From Methanosarcinales archaeon (GTDB lineage Archaea; Halobacteriota; Methanosarcinia; Methanosarcinales; Methanogasteraceae), in NCBI GenBank assembly GCA_030666765.1, contig DAOUXE010000072.1, positions 1 through 6,210 of the forward strand: a stretch of 6,210 nucleotides of DNA. The letters are read 5' to 3'. Both the position numbers and the translations under genes were made by a program. Of the stretch, positions 1 to 5,320 are shown piece after piece. The notes beneath the pieces are model-generated. The model had not been told where the DNA came from and made no database searches. It saw only the letters and a program-made list of their open reading frames with translations. Positions within the stretch are counted from its first letter, which is position 1; the number at the start of each line of letters is the position of its first letter.

Positions 1-48
1 AAAAACGTTTTGCGCGTTGGCAAGGAATCGCGAAGCAGACGATATTTC

Positions 49-168
49 TCATCGATAAATTCCATAAGCGTGTGAATCAAAAAAGCCAGTATATTGGATC
101 TGTTGCGGATCAATGCTGTGTAAATCTCGTGCTGCCGAACTCTTCCATCGAATTTCATAAGAGCCCAT
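49..168 (-). pseudogene. RelE/ParE-family toxin fragment, frameshifted and cut by the window edge
   Basis: An ATG lies 6 nt after the hicA stop, with AGGT about 9 nt upstream. It opens a 39-codon frame. The first 24 or so residues (containing SYEIRWKSSAARDLHSID, then PQQI) look like the start of RelE/ParE-superfamily mRNA interferases: a first strand ending in W-K-x-S-A, then helix residues R-D-L-x-x-I-D. After residue 24 (near position 97-99) the frame loses family character and stops with TGA at 49-51. The next frame reads NILAFLIHTLME then EKYRLLRDS. That resembles the following RelE helix and the Y-R-K-L-R-x-S strand, and it stays open to base 1. I infer one frameshift, so the toxin is probably inactive. 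The alternative is that the second frame, which has no stop from about 200 down to 1, is itself a gene such as a transposase piece. No partner antitoxin is visible in the window. Confidence 0.5.
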
Positions 169-174
169 CTACGG

Positions 175-354
175 TTACCTGATCCCAAGCTGCCCCCGTA
201 TCAGTTCGCAGAGGCTGTCTTTGATATCAGAATGTCTGGGGACCGGTGCTTTCTTTCCATTCATCAGATTCATGTATATGTCGTGTCGCCCACCATGCCA
301 TTTCAGATAGCATCCCGCGTCTACCAATTCTCGTATGAAATCACGCCGTTTCAC
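175..354 (-). CDS. hicA: HicA-type mRNA interferase toxin
   Basis: This is a small toxin of the HicA family (dsRBD-like fold), which cleaves mRNA unless bound by HicB. The 59 residues begin at GTG with KRRDFIRELVDAGCYLKWHG, then GRHDIYM, and end with K-A-P-V-P-R-H-S-D-I-K-D followed by L-I-R-G-Q-L-G-I. This is the usual HicA layout: N-terminal helix, G-(G/S)-x-H with the presumed catalytic histidine (His24 here), then the P-R-H segment and the C-terminal helix. The commoner G-S-H motif is G-R-H here. Length is normal for the family. The GTG start is supported by the family alignment and by GGAG 7 nt upstream. It overlaps the hicB stop as GTGA, so translation is probably coupled. All expected parts are present, so the toxin looks functional. 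It is followed after 6 nt by a broken RelE-like reading frame. Confidence 0.88.
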   Translation of the reverse strand: MKRRDFIRELVDAGCYLKWHGGRHDIYMNLMNGKKAPVPRHSDIKDSLCELIRGQLGIR

Positions 355-563
355 GCCTCAACTCCAAGTTCCTTAGCCATGATGGCAGTCTGCGGCGATG
401 CCAAAACCCCCTCTTCTCCTATCATCAGCCTGTACACGTCTCGAATGTTCTCTTCCAGTTCTTCAAGAGATTCGCCCTGACTGAATACCCCGGGAACTTC
501 CCTGAGCCTGCCGACATACCATCTCTCATCTATCCAATACTCAAGCGTGAAATGTCTTAACAT
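351..563 (-). CDS. hicB: HicB-type antitoxin
   Basis: This 70-residue protein belongs to the short HicB family, which folds like a partial RNase H domain, binds HicA and blocks it. Seen in the sequence: a first strand FTLEYWIDERWYVGRLREVP, the hallmark P-G-V-F-S-Q-G-E-S-L-E-E-L-E-E-N-I segment (residues about 24-40), then a helix R-D-V-Y-R-L-M-I and a short tail. No helix-turn-helix or ribbon-helix-helix domain is obvious after the core, so promoter binding is not evident from the sequence. The ATG is preceded by GAGG with 7 nt spacing. The order hicB then hicA in one transcript is the less classical arrangement but is common. The promoter is not certain: an AT-rich stretch around 612-621 is the best candidate for a TATA-like box. 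The last four bases overlap hicA. Confidence 0.88.
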   Translation of the reverse strand: MLRHFTLEYWIDERWYVGRLREVPGVFSQGESLEELEENIRDVYRLMIGEEGVLASPQTAIMAKELGVEA

Positions 564-600
564 GGTTTCGCCTCATTACTTTGTGATTTTGGATACCATG

Positions 601-849
601 CTACATATTCCTTCTTATTATGAGCGCGAGCTTCGAGAGCGACAGCAATTCCGTGGTCATGTTCTCGTCACGACTGCCGTTTCCACATAGCAATCACATC
701 CCCCGCACCCGCACCCACTGCCGCCTGTATCGGCGTCCCGTTCGCATTAAACGCGCCGCCATGCCAGAGAACGCAAGCCACAGCGCAAGCACGCTGATGA
801 TCGCTCTGTCAGCAGTCATTCGATTCTGTGTTATATTGTGCCCCGTCAT
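601..849 (-). pseudogene. Decayed N-terminal remnant of a secreted/surface protein (beta-helix type?)
   Basis: The ATG at 849-847 follows a very strong ribosome binding site, AAGGAGGTGAAATC, 30 nt after thrC. The first frame reads MTGHNITQNRMTADRAIISV then LALWLAFSG, which is a plausible signal peptide with hydrophobic core at residues 17-28. It then turns into an arginine-rich nonsense stretch and stops at 694-696. From about 763 to 686 the sensible protein lies in another frame: AFNANGTPIQAAV then GAGAGDVIAM. This resembles the x-T-I-Q-A-A-V-x-A-A-x-x-G-D-x-I motif that opens many archaeal right-handed beta-helix surface proteins. After that, the original frame resumes with GNGSRDENM, comparable to the usual N-G-S-Y-x-E-N-V, and ends at a TAG (601-603). 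Two compensating frameshifts with no long continuation suggest a dead gene start. The family assignment rests on short motifs, so it is tentative. Confidence 0.45.
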
Positions 850-863
850 GATTTCACCTCCTT
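850..863 (-). promoter_or_regulatory. Strong ribosome binding site before the decayed frame
   Basis: On the minus strand this reads AAGGAGGTGAAATC directly before ATG, a near-perfect complement to the 3' end of archaeal 16S rRNA. It is one of the two strongest such sites in the window, yet it serves a reading frame that appears broken. It sits between the thrC stop (880) and the ATG, so the frame was probably expressed from the thrC transcript. Confidence 0.7.
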
Positions 864-879
864 GCTCGCGGTCTTTTGA

Positions 880-2082
880 TCACCCAAACACGGCTCTCCG
901 AACAGCGTCGATACTAGCATCCACTTCGATTGGCTTTGGGCAGACATCCACAACCTCTGTCGGATCTTTCATGATGTTGCCGGTCGTGATACAGACTATC
1001 CGCTCATCAGAGTCGATCAGCCCCTCGGCAACCAGTCTTCGTAGTCCGGCAACTGACGTCGCGCTTGCCGGTTCAACGCCGATACCTTCTGTCGATGCCA
1101 GATCACGCTGCGCAGAAATGATCTCATCATCAGAGACTGAGATTGCAAGTCCGCCCGATTCCCTGATCGCGCGGAGTGCCTTTGCAGCGTTTACAGGATC
1201 TCCGATTCGTATCGCAGTTGCAATAGTCTCGGGGTTAGGCTCGGGCACGATCTCTGCAAGTTCGCGGTCTATAGCGTCCACGACCGGACGCGAACCCTCT
1301 GCCTGGATGCCAGTCATCTTCGGGATCATATCGATGACGCCAAGTTCTTTCAGTTCCTTAAACCCTTTATAGATCGCAGATATGTTGCCAGCGTTTCCGA
1401 CCGGCAGTATTACCCGGTCAGGCACCTCCCACCCTAGTCCATCCGCGATCTCAAAAGCGATCGTCTTCTGTCCTTCCAGCCGAAACGGATTGATCGAGTT
1501 TAGGAGGTAAAAACCATATTCATCGCAGACCTCGCGCACAAGCCGGAGCGCCTCGTCGAAGTTCCCTCGGATGTTCAAGACCTTTGCGCCATGAATCAGT
1601 GCCTGTGCGATCTTGCCAAGCGCAACCTTCCCACCAGGAAGCAGCACCACCGAAGGAATTCCTGCTTTTGCCGCATAAGTCGCAAGCGAGGCAGATGTGT
1701 TTCCTGTGGATGCACATGCGACCGTCTTCATACCAAGTTCGATCGCCTTTGTCACACCAACGGTCATGCCTCGATCCTTGAATGATCCGGTCGGGTTCAG
1801 TCCCTCGTGCTTGACAAAGATCTCGGATAGCTCCAGGTCCCCCTCGAGTCGTTCTGTGTGGTATAATGGGGTACCCCCCTCTCTGATAGTCACTGGCTTG
1901 ATATCTACAGGAAGGAGTGCTTTATACTTCCATACCGATCTGCATTCATCGGTTTTGCGGAAATCAATCTCCGATAGGTCATAAATTACCTCTAAAAGTC
2001 CGCCACATGAGGGACAAGTATATATAACCTCATCAGGATTGTATAGTGCACGGCACTCAATGCACTGGAGTTGGTAGTTCAT
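880..2082 (-). CDS. thrC: Threonine synthase
   Basis: This PLP enzyme (fold type II) converts O-phospho-L-homoserine and water to L-threonine and phosphate in the cytoplasm, the last step of threonine synthesis. The 400 residues carry an N-terminal zinc ribbon (Cys7, Cys10, Cys23, Cys26) typical of archaeal and plant-like forms. The PLP-lysine motif is N-P-T-G-S-F-K-D-R-G with Lys102. A-S-T-G-N-T-S-A-S follows at 124-132, and the phosphate-cradling G-N-A-G-N at 229-233. The S-I-N-P-F-R segment (196-201) and the C-terminal C-I-T-T-G-N at 364-369 are also as expected. Length is normal and no key residue is missing. The ATG gives the ribbon its usual distance from the N-terminus. No Shine-Dalgarno sequence precedes it, and a TATA-like CTTTACAT lies about 28 nt upstream, so the mRNA may be leaderless. 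It is divergent from the UPF0179 gene. Confidence 0.96.
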   Translation of the reverse strand: MNYQLQCIECRALYNPDEVIYTCPSCGGLLEVIYDLSEIDFRKTDECRSVWKYKALLPVDIKPVTIREGGTPLYHTERLEGDLELSEIFVKHEGLNPTGSFKDRGMTVGVTKAIELGMKTVACASTGNTSASLATYAAKAGIPSVVLLPGGKVALGKIAQALIHGAKVLNIRGNFDEALRLVREVCDEYGFYLLNSINPFRLEGQKTIAFEIADGLGWEVPDRVILPVGNAGNISAIYKGFKELKELGVIDMIPKMTGIQAEGSRPVVDAIDRELAEIVPEPNPETIATAIRIGDPVNAAKALRAIRESGGLAISVSDDEIISAQRDLASTEGIGVEPASATSVAGLRRLVAEGLIDSDERIVCITTGNIMKDPTEVVDVCPKPIEVDASIDAVRRAVFG

Positions 2083-2105
2083 AGTTATCTTTTTGTTGGC
2101 GGCGG

Positions 2106-2113
2106 ATGTAAAG
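2106..2113 (-). promoter_or_regulatory. Candidate TATA box for thrC
   Basis: The minus strand reads CTTTACAT, centred about 28 nt before the thrC ATG. With the usual archaeal spacing of roughly 25 nt, transcription would begin at or within a few bases of the ATG, giving a leaderless message. This fits the lack of a Shine-Dalgarno sequence before thrC. A second option is ATTAAAAT at 2134-2127, which would leave a leader of about 23 nt without a ribosome binding site. Confidence 0.35.
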
Positions 2114-2126
2114 GTGTTGGGTCAAG

Positions 2127-2134
2127 ATTTTAAT
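2127..2134 (+). promoter_or_regulatory. Candidate TATA box for the UPF0179 gene
   Basis: ATTTTAAT lies about 50 nt upstream of the preferred ATG at 2180. Transcription starting some 25 nt downstream would leave a leader of about 23 nt holding the AAAGGTGA ribosome binding site. The match to the archaeal consensus is moderate, and the element lies in a 97-bp divergent region shared with thrC. Confidence 0.35.
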
Positions 2135-2179
2135 GCTTGGCGACCATATCAAATCACGTCAATTTGTAAAGGTGAAATA

Positions 2180-2626
2180 ATGGAACTTAATACAACCATC
2201 ACACTCATTGGAGTACGACTTGCAAAGGTCGGAACAGAGTTTATTTTCAAAGGTCCTGCCCCGGAATGCGAGGATTGTAGATTCAAGAACAGTTGCATGA
2301 ATCTGAGCCCCGGGAGAAAATATCGTATCGTAAATATCAGAACCACTACCACACATTCCTGCGATATACACGACGAAGGCGTGCAGGCGGTGGAGATTGT
2401 GGAATCCCCGATCATATCTGCAATCGAATCAAAAAAAGCATTTAAAGGATCTAAAATCGTTTTTGAGCCACCAACTTGTAGAAGAAGCGAGTGTAAGATG
2501 CATGACCTCTGCCATCCGATCGGGCTGGAATTCGGTGACAAATGTACGATCTCTGATGTGATCGGTGACGCTCCTGACGATTGCGTGAAAGGTCTTTCGT
2601 TGAAGGTCGTTGAACTGACACGATAA
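2180..2626 (+). CDS. UPF0179 family protein, cysteine-rich, internally duplicated
   Basis: A member of the archaeal UPF0179 family, biochemical role unknown. The preferred start at 2180 gives 148 residues, the usual family size, with AAAGGTGA just upstream. An in-frame ATG at 2093 would add 29 residues with no family character and would run through the promoter region. Seen directly: nine cysteines. One group is Cys30-x2-Cys33-x5-Cys39 plus Cys61. The second is Cys100-x4-Cys105-x5-Cys111, with Cys122 and Cys135. The two halves align as an internal duplication: I-T-L-I...G-T-E-F-I-F...P-x-C in the first, I-S-A-I...G-S-K-I-V-F...P-x-C in the second. Each continues through a P-G/F-G-x-K strand to a late Cys and a final V-E-(I/L) strand. 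Two four-cysteine sites suggest two metal or iron-sulfur centres; this is inference. No membrane segment or signal peptide. Divergent from thrC and convergent with the DUF2240 gene. Confidence 0.9.
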   Translation: MELNTTITLIGVRLAKVGTEFIFKGPAPECEDCRFKNSCMNLSPGRKYRIVNIRTTTTHSCDIHDEGVQAVEIVESPIISAIESKKAFKGSKIVFEPPTCRRSECKMHDLCHPIGLEFGDKCTISDVIGDAPDDCVKGLSLKVVELTR

Positions 2627-2654
2627 CAGACACAGTCTGAAAACTCAAGTTTTC
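2627..2654. terminator. Two small hairpins at the convergent gene junction
   Basis: CAGAC-ACA-GTCTG (2627-2639) starts directly after the UPF0179 stop. It is followed immediately by GAAAAC-TCAA-GTTTTC, which overlaps the DUF2240 stop codon. Both stems are perfect and would form in RNA from either strand, so they could end both convergent transcripts. They are short (5 and 6 bp) and no long U-tract follows, so the terminator role is a guess from position. Confidence 0.3.
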
Positions 2655-3169
2655 GAACGCACCAGACGGTCGTACACCTCGTCGATCATCCCGGAAACAT
2701 CGATGCCGCACGTCCTTGCAACGAGTAGTGCAACCACATCCGTTTCAACGATCCCGAGACGTTCCTGCGTATCATTGATCAGACGTATGACCTCCTGCTT
2801 GCTTTTCATGCCAGCTAGCTGCTCGACCACCTGGTCGATTATGGTGCGCTCATCGGATGCTTCTTCGATCTCTTCGAGTAATACCTCATCCTTGGTAATG
2901 ACATCAATGGATCCCTCCTGGCGATCTATTACGCTCTGATCAGGTCTGAAATCGATCGGAATCTCCACCGAATGAATATCAAATAATGGTTCAACCACTT
3001 CACCTGTAATCCGCACAAGCTCTCGTTTCTCTGCATTCGCAAGTACAGACTCTGCCTGATCCGGCGAGAACCATTTCAGATCGAGGGAGAGTGCAAATAC
3101 GAATTCGCTGATCGAGGTTACCTTGCCCTTCTTCCGAAATATATGGGCGACGACCTGTTCCAGAGTCAT
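2645..3169 (-). CDS. DUF2240 family protein
   Basis: A 174-residue protein matching the archaeal DUF2240 family by its N-terminal region. Visible hallmarks are S-E-F-V-F-A-L-S-L-D (21-30), then K-W-F-S-P-D-Q-A-E-S-V-L (32-43) and a strand-turn-strand L-V-R-I-T-G-E-V-V-E-P-L-F (51-63), then V-E-I-P-x-x-F-R-P (68-76). This N-terminal part looks like a winged-helix-like fold, which is inferred. The middle (about 83-110) is acidic and probably flexible. The C-terminal part is helical, with I-N-D-T-Q-E-R-L (131-138) and a final helix. No catalytic motif, cysteine cluster or membrane segment is seen, and the function is unknown. The ATG overlaps the stop of the preceding gene as ATGA, so translation is probably coupled; it is the last gene of the serA operon. 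A weak AAGGGA precedes the start. Confidence 0.85.
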   Translation of the reverse strand: MTLEQVVAHIFRKKGKVTSISEFVFALSLDLKWFSPDQAESVLANAEKRELVRITGEVVEPLFDIHSVEIPIDFRPDQSVIDRQEGSIDVITKDEVLLEEIEEASDERTIIDQVVEQLAGMKSKQEVIRLINDTQERLGIVETDVVALLVARTCGIDVSGMIDEVYDRLVRSKT

Positions 3170-3654
3170 GTAGTCCCTTGCCTGAGCGCCTCAACGATTC
3201 CGTCTACCACCTGTCTGCACTCGGTCCTGCCGGGACCTGAACTGAGATGAACCGCAAGCGTAAGCAGATCACCGTCCAGATGCATCCGCACCAGATAGTC
3301 ATCACCAGTAGATGCGATCATCTTATATTTTTCATCGAGGCGGCTATATTTTAGAGATATCTTAAAATCAAGCATGCCATCACTCTCGATCCCGACCAGA
3401 ACCGCGTCCACGTTGGCAGGGCTTAAACGCGCAAAATCGAGATTGTTCTCGACGATGTATGTTGCAATCTCGCGTTTTGCCTTGACGGTATACCTCTCTC
3501 GGTCAGGCGATTCCATGGTGAACATCTCGCGTACTCCGTCCAGACCTGCCATCGTCCGGACCAGATACGGGAGGTCCTCATAGTACCGGTATTTCTGCTC
3601 GAAATGAATATCGCGCTTCGGGAAATGGTAGTAGATGCGCTTTCTCATATCCAT
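3166..3654 (-). CDS. Uncharacterised archaeal protein between serA and the DUF2240 gene
   Basis: I do not recognise this 162-residue protein. It is soluble and mixed alpha/beta in appearance, with no signal peptide, membrane helix or cysteine cluster (a single Cys near the C-terminus). The N-terminus is basic and aromatic (MRKRIYYHFPKRD, then F-E-Q-K-Y-R-Y-Y-E-D-L-P-Y). The middle has V-K-A-K-R-E-I-A-T-Y-I-V-E and a strand D-A-V-L-V-G-I-E-S-D-G-M-L-D-F-K-I-S. The C-terminal part has two or three likely strands (Y-L-V-R-M-H-L-D-G-D-L-L-T-L-A-V-H-L) and a final helix. The first ATG lies 15 nt after the serA stop with a weak GAGAAG upstream. A second ATG two codons later (MRKR) is equally possible. 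Its stop overlaps the DUF2240 start as ATGA. The arrangement suggests it works with its neighbours, but no function can be given. Confidence 0.8.
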   Translation of the reverse strand: MDMRKRIYYHFPKRDIHFEQKYRYYEDLPYLVRTMAGLDGVREMFTMESPDRERYTVKAKREIATYIVENNLDFARLSPANVDAVLVGIESDGMLDFKISLKYSRLDEKYKMIASTGDDYLVRMHLDGDLLTLAVHLSSGPGRTECRQVVDGIVEALRQGTT

Positions 3655-3669
3655 ACTTATACTTCTCGA

Positions 3670-5235
3670 TCACACTCTAATCAGTTCGGCATCAGAGACA
3701 CCGTCAACTCCCCGGATCTCGCCGAGCAGCACATCAGGAACGTCTGAGTCGACATTCAGGACCATGATCGCCTTGTCGTCGGTTCCGGTTTCGCTGACCT
3801 GCATCCCTGATATGTTGATCTTCTCCCTGCCAAGTATCATGCAGCAGGGGCCGATGATATTCGGGCGGTTCTCGTGCCGTGAGATGATCATGTATCTCGA
3901 TGGTATGATATCGAGACGGCATCCATCGATATCTAGGATCCGCAAGGTATCACCGATGAGCGCACCTGTAACCGACCTTGACTCACGCCCTCCGGCAAGT
4001 GTGATCGTTATCGACTGCTGTTCCGCAGTCTCGGTTGATTTGCTCTCCTTGATCTTTATCTTCCGCTCCTTTGCAAGTTCCGGAGCGTTCACATAGTTAA
4101 CGCTCGCCCCCATCGACTGTGAAAGAGCACCTTTGAGTGCTGCAAGTGTAACCATCCTGAGGTCGGTGTCAAAGATCTCGCCAGAGTATTCGATCTCGAT
4201 CGCATCGAAACTACGCATCAATTGAGCACACATACTCCCGATCGTCTCGGAGGCGCTGATATATGGTGCAACCACACTCACAGCGTCGGACTGGATATGC
4301 GGCAGGTTGATCGCGGTCGTTACAGACTCGCCTCTGAGCGCGGCAAGCACCTGATCCGCGACATCGACCGCGACCGCGACCTGCGCCTCCGCGGTAGACG
4401 CGCCTAGATGCGGCGTTACAATCACATGATCCAGACCAAGAATCGGGCTCTCCGTCGGCGGTTCGTTTACGAAGACATCGAGTGCGGCACCTGCTATCCG
4501 GTTTTTATTGACAGCCCGCACGAGCGCATCCTCGTCGATGACCCCGCCGCGTGCGCAGTTAATGATCCTGACGCCGGGCTTCATCATCTCGAACTGGGCG
4601 TCGCTGACCATGCCCCGTGTCTCGTTCGTAAGTGGCGTATGCACCGTGATGTAGTCGGACTTCTTAAGCACGGTATCGAGGTCTACGAGTTCGATCCCAA
4701 GTTCCTTTGCACGCTCTTTTGGTATGAACGGATCATAAGCGATGATCTTCATTAGAAGACCTTGCGCACGTTTCACAACTCCTATTCCAACCCTCCCAAG
4801 ACCGATCGTTCCGAGAACCTTCCCGCGAACCTCGCTTCCTATGAACAGTTTGCGCTCCCACTTGCCATCCTTTAACGAGGCGTTCGCCTGCGCCACATTC
4901 CTTGATAACGCAAGCATCATCGCGATTGTGTGTTCTGCTGCCGAGATCGTGTTTCCTTCAGGAGTGTTCGCAACGATTATGCCTTTCCTCGTCGCTGTGG
5001 CGATATCGATGTTATCGACACCGACTCCAGCCCTGCCAATGATCTTGAGGCGGTCTGCTGCATTTATGATTTTTTCTGTCACCTTTGTCCCGCTTCTGAT
5101 CACGAGAGCATCGTACTCTGGTATGATGCTTACGAGTTCATCCTCAGAAAGGCCGGTATTGACATCCACGTCATGCTCTTCCTTAAGTAGCTCCAAGCCC
5201 TCTTCTTCGAGGGGATCGCTTACAAGAATTTTCAA
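3670..5235 (-). CDS. serA: D-3-phosphoglycerate dehydrogenase, long form with ASB and ACT domains
   Basis: SerA oxidises 3-phospho-D-glycerate to 3-phosphohydroxypyruvate with NAD+, the committed step of serine synthesis. The 521 residues match the long type. Split substrate domains cover about 1-98 and 285-315. The NAD-binding Rossmann domain is at about 99-284, with G-L-G-R-V-G at 145-150. The catalytic set is Arg229 (C-A-R-G-G), Glu258 (F-V-N-E-P-P) and His276 (T-P-H-L-G-A-S). An intervening ASB-type domain spans about 318-440. An ACT domain from about 447 to the end is the usual site of serine feedback inhibition. In its ligand loop the sequence is H-E-N-R-P-N, where many homologues have P-G; this may be lineage-typical. 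The start codon is TTG, fixed by the family N-terminus and by GGAGGT 8 nt upstream. It is the first gene of an operon with the 162-residue and DUF2240 genes. Confidence 0.96.
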   Translation of the reverse strand: MKILVSDPLEEEGLELLKEEHDVDVNTGLSEDELVSIIPEYDALVIRSGTKVTEKIINAADRLKIIGRAGVGVDNIDIATATRKGIIVANTPEGNTISAAEHTIAMMLALSRNVAQANASLKDGKWERKLFIGSEVRGKVLGTIGLGRVGIGVVKRAQGLLMKIIAYDPFIPKERAKELGIELVDLDTVLKKSDYITVHTPLTNETRGMVSDAQFEMMKPGVRIINCARGGVIDEDALVRAVNKNRIAGAALDVFVNEPPTESPILGLDHVIVTPHLGASTAEAQVAVAVDVADQVLAALRGESVTTAINLPHIQSDAVSVVAPYISASETIGSMCAQLMRSFDAIEIEYSGEIFDTDLRMVTLAALKGALSQSMGASVNYVNAPELAKERKIKIKESKSTETAEQQSITITLAGGRESRSVTGALIGDTLRILDIDGCRLDIIPSRYMIISRHENRPNIIGPCCMILGREKINISGMQVSETGTDDKAIMVLNVDSDVPDVLLGEIRGVDGVSDAELIRV

Positions 5236-5243
5236 CCTATATT

Positions 5244-5249
5244 ACCTCC
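5244..5249 (-). promoter_or_regulatory. Ribosome binding site fixing the serA TTG start
   Basis: The minus strand reads GGAGGT followed by 8 nt and then TTG. An ATG that overlaps this site runs into a stop after four codons (ATG GAG GTA ATA TAG), so it cannot be the serA start. The strong site explains how an inefficient TTG codon can serve. Confidence 0.8.
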
Positions 5250-5281
5250 ATCGGTGCGTTATGATGTATCTATGATCTCAT

Positions 5282-5291
5282 ATCTTAAAAC
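5282..5291 (-). promoter_or_regulatory. Candidate TATA box for the serA operon
   Basis: The minus strand reads GTTTTAAGAT, preceded by a purine-containing CACAC stretch that could be a BRE. It is about 50 nt before the TTG start. Transcription beginning roughly 25 nt downstream gives a leader of about 25 nt containing the GGAGGT site. It lies between the TPR-gene stop and serA, so the operon probably has its own promoter. Confidence 0.45.
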
Positions 5292-5300
5292 GTGTGTGGT

Positions 5301-5313
5301 GCATCATCGATGC
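5301..5313 (-). terminator. Small hairpin after the TPR gene
   Basis: GCATC-GAT-GATGC on the minus strand is a perfect 5-bp stem with a 3-nt loop, 8 nt past the TPR-gene stop. A short T-run (TTTT) follows about 9 nt later, but it is also the candidate serA TATA box. It could weakly end the TPR transcript; the stem is too short to be sure. Confidence 0.25.
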
Positions 5314-5320
5314 GAGCATT

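Noticed and set aside
1..200. Possible insertion sequence at the left edge
   Set aside because: No terminal inverted repeats, target duplication or transposase catalytic motif can be seen in the window; kept only as an alternative reading of one open frame.
232..480. Plus-strand open frame across hicA and hicB
   Set aside because: It is antisense to two recognised genes that together form a standard module with overlapping stop and start.
620..1372. Long plus-strand open frame (250 codons) antisense to the 3' part of thrC
   Set aside because: It overlaps the well-supported thrC in the opposite strand, is serine- and isoleucine-rich without domain character, and has no ribosome binding site; it is a shadow of thrC codon use.
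2093..2179. In-frame upstream ATG extending the UPF0179 protein by 29 residues
   Set aside because: The added residues have no family likeness, would cover the divergent promoter, and the ATG at 2180 has a good ribosome binding site and gives the normal length.
2149..2541. Minus-strand open frame antisense to UPF0179
   Set aside because: The plus-strand frame has family identity and conserved cysteines; the antisense frame has no recognisable features.
3635..4096. Plus-strand open frame of 153 codons antisense to the serA 3' end
   Set aside because: Serine/isoleucine-rich antisense shadow of serA, with no supporting start signal.
4742..5275. Plus-strand open frame of 177 codons antisense to the serA 5' part
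   Set aside because: Low-complexity antisense shadow of a clear enzyme gene; it crosses the serA start and promoter.
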